Below are positions 12,667 to 17,400 of a stretch of DNA of 17,400 nt, piece by piece; the stretch's first letter is position 1, and each line of letters starts with the position of its first letter. The notes under the pieces are model-generated. The model had not been told where the DNA came from, did not search any database, and was given only the letters and a program-made list of their open reading frames with translations. The stretch spans positions 1 to 17,400 of the forward strand of contig JBKDBG010000074.1 in assembly GCA_046314755.1 (NCBI GenBank). The letters are read 5' to 3'. A program made the position numbers and the translations under genes. The stretch is from UBA6183 sp046314755. Lineage in GTDB: Bacteria > Bacteroidota > Bacteroidia > UKL13-3.

Positions 12667-13506
12667 ATGAAAACCATACTTATTACCGGAGCAAATAGCG
12701 GAATTGGAAAAGCCACGACCATGGCATTGGCCCAAAAAGGCAATGAGCTGATTTTGGTGTGTAGAAACGAACAAAAAGCGAAGGCGCTTGAAACCGAATT
12801 GAAATTAGCTTATCCGAATGCACTTGTGCATGTGTTTATAGCTGATTTATCGGTGATGAAATCAATACAACATTTGGTACAGCAAATTCAAACGCAGTTC
12901 TCTAAAATTGACGTACTCATTAATAATGCAGGAGCCTTTGTTCCAACCAAACAATTATCGGCTGATGGTTTTGAGCTAACCTTAGCCACCAATCACCTCT
13001 CCTACTTTTACCTTACCCAACAATTGTTGCCTTTGCTACACCAATCACAGGAAGCACGCATTGTAAATGTGGCGAGTGAGGCACATAAAATCGCACAAGT
13101 GGATTGGAATGATATTCACTTGTCAAAAAAGTTTACGGGCATGAGAGCATATGCCAACAGTAAGTTATTCAATATCATGTTTACCTACACCTTGGCCAAT
13201 CAATTGCAAAACACTTCCGTTACCGTAAATGCCATGCATCCGGGTGGGGTGAACACAAATTTTGGCAACAGCGTAACCGGTTTGGTGGGTATTGCTTTTA
13301 GATGGTTGGGTTTTATGATGCGTACTCCGGAGCAAGGTGCCGAAACGGTAATTTGGCTTGCAGAAAATGATGAAGTGAAAACCCGCAGCGGAGGATATTA
13401 TAAAGACAAAAAAACAATTGCATCAAGTGCGATGAGTTACGATAAAGAAGCTTGGCAAAGGCTTTGGCAAATATCGGAAGAACTGATTCAGCAAGCCTTG
13501 GCTTAA
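12667..13506 (+). CDS. Short-chain dehydrogenase/reductase (retinol-dehydrogenase-like branch)
   Basis: 279 residues, classical SDR Rossmann enzyme using NAD(P)(H). Visible are the cofactor motif TGANSGIG (7-14), R33 after the second strand (CRN, a pattern favouring NADPH), the NNAG motif (86-89), N109 and the catalytic S137, Y162 and K166 (YANSK). The pattern ITGANSGIGKAT, RIVNVASEAH and AMHPGGVNTNF resembles the RDH11/12-like branch, many of which reduce lipid aldehydes and carbonyls. The substrate here is unknown. It starts directly at the end of ogt and is last in the forward module. Its stop codon overlaps that of the convergent YkgJ-family gene (13503-13506). No intrinsic terminator was seen after it. 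Confidence 0.93.
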   Translation: MKTILITGANSGIGKATTMALAQKGNELILVCRNEQKAKALETELKLAYPNALVHVFIADLSVMKSIQHLVQQIQTQFSKIDVLINNAGAFVPTKQLSADGFELTLATNHLSYFYLTQQLLPLLHQSQEARIVNVASEAHKIAQVDWNDIHLSKKFTGMRAYANSKLFNIMFTYTLANQLQNTSVTVNAMHPGGVNTNFGNSVTGLVGIAFRWLGFMMRTPEQGAETVIWLAENDEVKTRSGGYYKDKKTIASSAMSYDKEAWQRLWQISEELIQQALA

Positions 13507-13997
13507 TATTTATAGTGCGCTTTTAATTTTTCTACCACTTCAAACACGGCCGGACAAACAGCGGTATTCTCCAACGTTTCTTTAAAAATGGTGTGCATCT
13601 TTCGTTGATTGGTATGCGGATATTCCCTGCAAGCGTTTGGTCGGTAATCATACACCAGGCATTTGTTATCCGCTTGTAAAAAGGGACAAGGCGTTTCACG
13701 AAATACATAATCACCATCCTCATCCACTTTTAAATAGGATTGAATAAATTCATTTTCGGTTAAACGCAAATGTTTACTCAACACCTTAATATCTCGATTG
13801 GTAAAAAGCGGACTTGTAGTTTTACAACAATTGGCGCAGGTTAAACAATCAATACGCTTAAATGCCTCCTGATGCAATCGTTCAAATTGTGCATCCAAAT
13901 CAGCCGGTTTATGCAACCTGAGTTGCTGAAAAAACCGTTGAAACTGCTCGCGTTTGGCCAGTGCTTTTTGTTTTAAGTTCGCTAATACGTGTTGCAT
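13503..13997 (-). CDS. YkgJ family cysteine-cluster protein
   Basis: 164 residues. Eight cysteines are arranged as in the YkgJ family: C51, C54, C57 and C58 (CLTCANCC), C104 (ETPCPFL), C113 (NKCLVYDYRPNAC), C123 and C148. The YDYRPNACREYP block is the family hallmark. Such clusters are predicted to bind zinc or an iron-sulfur cluster; the biochemical role is not established. The N-terminal 45 residues are basic and helical. There is no signal peptide or membrane segment. It lies 11 bp downstream of mntH and is likely the third gene of the mntR-mntH operon, although the operon may end by running into the convergent SDR gene. The final 4 bp overlap the SDR stop codon. Confidence 0.88.
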   Translation of the reverse strand: MQHVLANLKQKALAKREQFQRFFQQLRLHKPADLDAQFERLHQEAFKRIDCLTCANCCKTTSPLFTNRDIKVLSKHLRLTENEFIQSYLKVDEDGDYVFRETPCPFLQADNKCLVYDYRPNACREYPHTNQRKMHTIFKETLENTAVCPAVFEVVEKLKAHYKY

Positions 13998-14008
13998 GAT
14001 GTTGGTGC

Positions 14009-15880
14009 TTACTTCACGATAAAAACAGGTACATGTACATTATGCCTTACCTGATCCAGCGTGGTTCCAAAAATAAGATCTTTAATCCCTTTATGTCCAT
14101 GTGCACCCATTACCAATAAATCCACCTTACTCTCATTCACCAAATCACTAATCACGGCAGCCGACTTCCCAAAGCCTAATTGAATAGTTGCGCGGTAACC
14201 TTGTTGCATTACATCCGCTTGGTATTTTTTTAAGTTAAGCAAATCAAACTCCGCTTCTTTATCCATAATTTCTTCCCCCATTTTAATGGCCCCTGCCGAT
14301 TCAACCACATGGATAAACAAATATTCGGCCTGCTTACCTCCTATGGATAAAGCATGCTGTATGGTTTTTTCATCGTGTTTAGAAAAATCAACCGTAACCG
14401 CAATGCGCTGATAACTCGTGGCCGATATCTTCGGCAAAGGCAATGCTTCTCCATGCGGTATCATGCGTTTATCTGCTTTATCACGGATGAAAAAAGGTTC
14501 GAAGGTGATGTAGATCAATAACAACAAAAAACCTATGGCAATGGCTACAAAAAGTATTTTCCAAAACCAATAATCCGCTCCAAGCATTTCAAACAGCTTG
14601 ATTAATTCTTCAATCACCAACTTAATATTTAATGAAACAATGATAGCGGCTACAATCCATGCAATTGTTTTCAACTTTACGCCAATGGCAAATTCCTGCA
14701 TCAATTTTTTACTGCCCGTAAAATGGATTAATGGAATGATGGCAAAACCCAATTGCATACTTAAAATTACCTGACTTAGAATAAGTAAGTCGCCTAACTT
14801 TTCTTCCCCAAAATACATAATGGTAATTACAGCAGGGATGATGGCAATAAGGCGAGTTAACAACCTTCTAATCCATGGGCTGATACGTAAATTTAAATAT
14901 CCTTCCATTACAATTTGACCCGCTAAAGTGCCGGTAATGGTACTGCTTTGCCCTGCGGCAATTAAAGCAATGGCAAATAATGTTGGTGATAAATCACCAA
15001 AAATACCTTGCAATAACAAGTGCGCTTGTTGAATATCGGCTACCCCATGATAACCTCTAAAATAAAATGCACCTGCAGCTAAAATTAAAATGGATGCATT
15101 TACAAAAAAGGCAAGGTTTAATGCCACTGCCGAATCAATAAAATTAAATTTAATGGCCTTGCGAATGCCTTCTCCGGTTTTTTCAAACTTGCGTGTTTGC
15201 ACCAAAGCTGAATGCAGGTATAAGTTATGCGGCATTACAGTTGCACCAATAATACCAATGGCAATGTACAATGCACTTCCGCTTAATGAAGATGGAATAA
15301 CGCCTTTAACCACTTCACCTAATTGTGGCTGAACAATAATTAATTGAGCAATAAAAGAAATACCAATAATGGAAATTAAGGCCAAAATAAATGCTTCCAT
15401 CTTTCTGATGCCTTTGTTGAGTAAAAACATCAAAATAAACGTATCCAGTACCGTGATGATTACACCATACATCAGCGGCAAATCAAACAATAATTGTAAA
15501 CCAATGGCCATACCGATAATTTCTGCCAAATCACAAGCTGCAATAGCAATTTCAGCCAGTACATACAAGGCAATATTTACCCCTCGAGGATATTGTTGCC
15601 TCGAAGCTTGAGCCAAATCAATCCCTTTTACAATACCTAAACGAGCAGCTAAACTTTGCAACAGAAGTGCCATACCATTGCTGAGTAACAATACCCAAAT
15701 TAATTGATAGCCGAACTTGCTTCCACCGGCAATATCAGTTGCCCAATTGCCCGGATCCATGTAACCAACACTCACCATGTAGGCCGGACCGATAAAAGCC
15801 AATAATGTTTTCCAGAAGTTTTTTTTGTGCGGAACGGTTACACTTTCATGTACTTCGCTTAATGATTTATCCTTACCCAT
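14009..15880 (-). CDS. mntH: NRAMP divalent-metal transporter fused to a C-terminal universal-stress (Usp) domain
   Basis: 623 residues. Residues about 20-465 are an NRAMP proton-coupled Mn/Fe transporter in the inner membrane with about 11 membrane segments. The canonical metal-site motifs are DPGN at 42-45 (VGYMDPGNWATDI) and the TM6 motif VMPHNLYLHS at 215-224 with M216, both intact. Ordinary bacterial NRAMP proteins have about 410-450 residues. Here a soluble Usp-type domain follows (489-623), running from QRIAVTVDFSKHDEKTIQHA to MGAHGHKGIKDLIFGTT and ending in HVPVFIVK. Its G592-x2-G595-H-x-G598 and G605-T606 fit the ATP-binding UspA pattern. The domain would face the cytoplasm and could modulate transport (inference). 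The gene follows mntR by 10 bp, so manganese-responsive expression is expected. This fusion type is known in Bacteroidota. Confidence 0.95.
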   Translation of the reverse strand: MGKDKSLSEVHESVTVPHKKNFWKTLLAFIGPAYMVSVGYMDPGNWATDIAGGSKFGYQLIWVLLLSNGMALLLQSLAARLGIVKGIDLAQASRQQYPRGVNIALYVLAEIAIAACDLAEIIGMAIGLQLLFDLPLMYGVIITVLDTFILMFLLNKGIRKMEAFILALISIIGISFIAQLIIVQPQLGEVVKGVIPSSLSGSALYIAIGIIGATVMPHNLYLHSALVQTRKFEKTGEGIRKAIKFNFIDSAVALNLAFFVNASILILAAGAFYFRGYHGVADIQQAHLLLQGIFGDLSPTLFAIALIAAGQSSTITGTLAGQIVMEGYLNLRISPWIRRLLTRLIAIIPAVITIMYFGEEKLGDLLILSQVILSMQLGFAIIPLIHFTGSKKLMQEFAIGVKLKTIAWIVAAIIVSLNIKLVIEELIKLFEMLGADYWFWKILFVAIAIGFLLLLIYITFEPFFIRDKADKRMIPHGEALPLPKISATSYQRIAVTVDFSKHDEKTIQHALSIGGKQAEYLFIHVVESAGAIKMGEEIMDKEAEFDLLNLKKYQADVMQQGYRATIQLGFGKSAAVISDLVNESKVDLLVMGAHGHKGIKDLIFGTTLDQVRHNVHVPVFIVK

Positions 15881-15890
15881 AAACTAACTC

Positions 15891-16550
15891 CTATCGAATT
15901 CTTACCCAAATATTTTTTACTACATCCTTGCTCAATTGCACTTGCTTTTTATTTTTAAATTCAATTTCCATCGATCCATCATAATTAACCTTATCAACCA
16001 CTTTCATCTCCGTACCTAAGGCAAGTCCAACTTTATTTAAGTGTTGCAAAAATGAAGTACTGTGATCGGCTACACCGGTCATTACCACCCAATCAAGTAA
16101 GGCTGCATCTGCCAATAAAATAAAATCAGATTTTTTGATGATACCTGCCTTGGTTGGAATAGGATCTCCATGCGGATCGTGCGTGGGATAATCTAAAAAT
16201 GCATCTAGTTTATCAACCAACACTTCTGATTGAATATGCTCCAATTGTTCAGCAATTTCGTGTACTTCATCCCAACCAAACTTTAACTTATCAAACAAAA
16301 AACACTCCCACAACCTGTGTTTTCGTACCGTTTCTATGGCCACTTTCCTGCCCTTTTCGGTTAGGGTAACTCCTTTATACTTCTCATACTTCAATAACTT
16401 TTTATCCGATAATTTCTTAATCATATCGGTTACGGAGGCCGCTTTGGTTTGAATTTCATCGGCTATGGCATTGGTGTTTACATTACCTCCGCCATTTTCT
16501 GTAAGTTTATAAATGGCTTTTAGATAATTTTCTTCGGTGTATGAATACAT
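15891..16550 (-). CDS. mntR: DtxR/MntR-family metal-dependent transcriptional repressor
   Basis: 219 residues: N-terminal winged helix (about 1-65, TNAIADEIQTKAASVTDMIKKL), dimerisation and metal-binding helices (66-140), and a C-terminal FeoA/SH3-like domain (about 150-219). Metal ligands expected from DtxR and MntR can be read as H78 and E82 (KHRLWE), H97, E101, E104 and H105 (EVHEIAEQLEHIQS), and DPHGDPIP (125-132). E101 stands where MntR has Glu and DtxR has Cys, favouring manganese. The residue before Y9 is N8, where MntR has Asp. The start MYSYTEENYLKAIYKL aligns with the family. It heads the operon with mntH and ykgJ, and a DtxR-like inverted repeat lies 17 bp upstream of its start, so it probably represses itself. 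The gene symbol is assigned by context. Confidence 0.9.
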   Translation of the reverse strand: MYSYTEENYLKAIYKLTENGGGNVNTNAIADEIQTKAASVTDMIKKLSDKKLLKYEKYKGVTLTEKGRKVAIETVRKHRLWECFLFDKLKFGWDEVHEIAEQLEHIQSEVLVDKLDAFLDYPTHDPHGDPIPTKAGIIKKSDFILLADAALLDWVVMTGVADHSTSFLQHLNKVGLALGTEMKVVDKVNYDGSMEIEFKNKKQVQLSKDVVKNIWVRIR

Positions 16551-16554
16551 GGTA

Positions 16555-16562
16555 CAAATATA
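16555..16562 (-). promoter_or_regulatory. Predicted -7 element of the mntR operon
   Basis: On the minus strand this is TATATTTG, a perfect TAnnTTTG, ending 4 bp before the ATG at 16550. There is no TTG at 19-23 bp upstream. The operator at 16567-16584 lies just upstream of it. A transcript from here would be leaderless. Confidence 0.45.
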
Positions 16563-16566
16563 TAAT

Positions 16567-16584
16567 TTTTAGACAAGCCTAAAA
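16567..16584 (-). promoter_or_regulatory. Candidate DtxR/MntR operator
   Basis: TTTTAGACAAGCCTAAAA is an 18-bp imperfect palindrome with arms TTTTAG and CTAAAA and a matching inner C/G. It resembles the TTAGGC..GCCTAA type sites bound by DtxR-family repressors. It sits immediately upstream of the -7 element of the gene for the DtxR-family protein, where a bound dimer would block initiation. Confidence 0.55.
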
Positions 16585-16627
16585 TTATTTTTTAATCCAG
16601 CAAACAATTGAAGATTTTTATAAATCA

Positions 16628-16644
16628 AAACATATGGTATGTTT
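16628..16644. repeat. Inverted repeat AAACATA-TGG-TATGTTT
   Basis: Perfect 7-bp arms around a 3-bp centre, between the divergent mntR and DUF6728 genes. The right arm overlaps a possible -7 box (16638-16645). Possible regulator site or a hairpin; no protein is assigned. Confidence 0.4.
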
Positions 16645-16645
16645 G
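16638..16645 (+). promoter_or_regulatory. Possible -7 element of the DUF6728 gene
   Basis: TATGTTTG matches TAnnTTTG and ends 11 bp before the ATG at 16657. The nearest TTG (16608-16610) is 27 bp upstream, beyond the usual spacing. Confidence 0.3.
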
Positions 16646-16656
16646 TTTAAGATTAT

Positions 16657-16821
16657 ATGATGATTCAAAAGTTTTTATCCTACATCATGTTCTGGAAAAA
16701 ATCGGAACATACTGACAGGCCGTCATTCAACCTCCGAATGATGCACGGAATCAATAGAATAAGTATTCTAATGTTCTTGTTAGCCGTGGTTTTTATGATA
16801 CTAAAGTACTTGGTTTTTTAA
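16657..16821 (+). CDS. Small membrane protein, DUF6728 family
   Basis: 54 residues. The N-terminal third is soluble and basic (MMIQKFLSYIMFWKKSEHTD), followed by RPSFNLRMMHGINRISI and a single hydrophobic segment LMFLLAVVFMILKYLVF at the C-terminus. The FWKK...RPsNFNLxxMHGINxISIxMF pattern fits the DUF6728 family of short Bacteroidota membrane proteins, which I recognise from memory and cannot verify here. The function is unknown. The first ATG at 16657 is taken; the second at 16660 is equally possible. It is 52 bp upstream of the zinc metallopeptidase gene on the same strand. It is divergent from mntR, with about 105 bp between start codons. Confidence 0.7.
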   Translation: MMIQKFLSYIMFWKKSEHTDRPSFNLRMMHGINRISILMFLLAVVFMILKYLVF

Positions 16822-16873
16822 TTGGAATAAGAATTGCTGTCATTCAACTGTTCATTTAAATAAATAACACACT

Positions 16874-17400
16874 ATGTTTTTAATTTTTATTGTTTTTTTA
16901 GTGCTTAGTCTTTTAGTAAGCTGGAGATTTAAAAGTAAAGTAAACACTTACTCGCAAACAGCGTTACACCATGATTTGTCAGGGGCTGAAATTGCCGAAC
17001 AAATGCTTAGAGACAATGGCGTTGATGATGTAAAAATCATTACCACCGAAGGTGAATTAACCGACCATTACAACCCATTGAACAAAACAGTAAATTTAAG
17101 TCGCGATGTGTATTACGGCAGAAACGTAACGGCTGCAGCTGTTGCCGCTCACGAATGCGGCCATGCCGTGCAACATGCCAAAGCGTATCCATATCTTAAA
17201 TTTAGAAGCGCCATGGTACCGGTACAAAATGCAAGTGCCCGTGTAATGAATATTATTATCATGGTGATGATGTTTGGCGGTTTCTTTTTAGCCAAATCAT
17301 TTCCAATGGATATTGTGATTTATACTTTAATTGCCTGCCAATCTGTAATCACCGTGTTTGCTTTGGTTACTTTACCGGTTGAGTTTGATGCCAGCAATCG
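16874..17400 (+). CDS. YugP-type zinc metallopeptidase, 5' part (runs off right edge)
   Basis: The frame is open from the ATG at 16874 to the window edge (175 complete codons), so the gene is cut by the window. Family members have about 225-235 residues. Residues 3-16 form an N-terminal membrane segment (LIFIVFLVLSLLVS). The catalytic zinc motif is AAHECGHAVQHA with H93, E94 and H97 (HExxH), inside the YugP (Zn_peptidase_2) block NKTVNLSRDVYYGRNVTAAAVAAHECGH. VPVQNASARVMN and a hydrophobic hairpin (about 122-168) follow, and PVEFDASN at 168-175 supplies the likely third zinc ligand, E170. It is a predicted inner-membrane protease of unknown substrate. The upstream neighbour is the DUF6728 small membrane protein. 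Confidence 0.92.
   Translation, partial: MFLIFIVFLVLSLLVSWRFKSKVNTYSQTALHHDLSGAEIAEQMLRDNGVDDVKIITTEGELTDHYNPLNKTVNLSRDVYYGRNVTAAAVAAHECGHAVQHAKAYPYLKFRSAMVPVQNASARVMNIIIMVMMFGGFFLAKSFPMDIVIYTLIACQSVITVFALVTLPVEFDASN

Noticed and set aside
1..17400. CRISPR array, insertion sequence, prophage or integrative element
   Set aside because: No regularly spaced repeats, transposase, integrase or phage genes were seen; the restriction locus is the only mobile-associated function.

Overview
The window is AT-rich, densely packed chromosomal DNA from a member of the Bacteroidota. The evidence is the gene content (long-form Lgt, DUF4294 protein, DUF6728 small protein, NRAMP-Usp fusion, OmpA protein with a Bacteroidota-type N-terminal domain) and promoter-like sequences of the Bacteroidota type (-33 TTG, -7 TAnnTTTG). 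A finer taxonomic placement is not safe from this sequence alone. There are no rRNA or tRNA genes, CRISPR arrays or intact insertion sequences.

Region 1 (1-889, minus strand) is the 5' part of a type I restriction-modification locus: a half-length, single-TRD hsdS followed 5 bp later by hsdM, which runs off the left edge. Region 2 (890-1406) has no convincing gene and looks like decayed coding sequence. Region 3 (1407-3046, minus) holds tsaE (tRNA t6A synthesis), translationally coupled to a GNAT-like acyltransferase. Region 4 (3038-7755, plus) is a co-directional housekeeping and envelope run: a thioredoxin-fold protein lacking both usual active-site cysteines, lgt, an OmpA-family protein, a DUF4294 protein and peptidase T.

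Region 5 (7774-13506, plus) is the most coherent module. A MarR regulator is followed by a 24-bp perfect palindrome sitting on a near-consensus promoter. Then come pirin, YceI, an exported pirin, OsmC, a YjdI-CDGSH iron-sulfur fusion, a DsbA-like thiol oxidoreductase, an O6-alkylguanine-DNA alkyltransferase and a short-chain dehydrogenase. The set reads as a redox/electrophile-stress regulon, although an intrinsic terminator after yceI probably divides it. Region 6 (13503-16584, minus) is a manganese-homeostasis operon: a DtxR/MntR-family regulator with a DtxR-like operator, an NRAMP transporter fused to a universal-stress domain, and a YkgJ-type cysteine-cluster protein. Its last gene overlaps the SDR gene tail to tail by 4 bp. 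Region 7 (16628-17400, plus) carries a 54-residue DUF6728 membrane protein and the 5' part of a YugP-type zinc metallopeptidase.

I found no clear-cut undescribed system. The best leads are the MarR-controlled pirin/YceI/OsmC/Fe-S module and its operator, the cysteine-less redoxin, the paired cytosolic and exported pirins, and several -7 elements so close to start codons that they suggest leaderless mRNAs.
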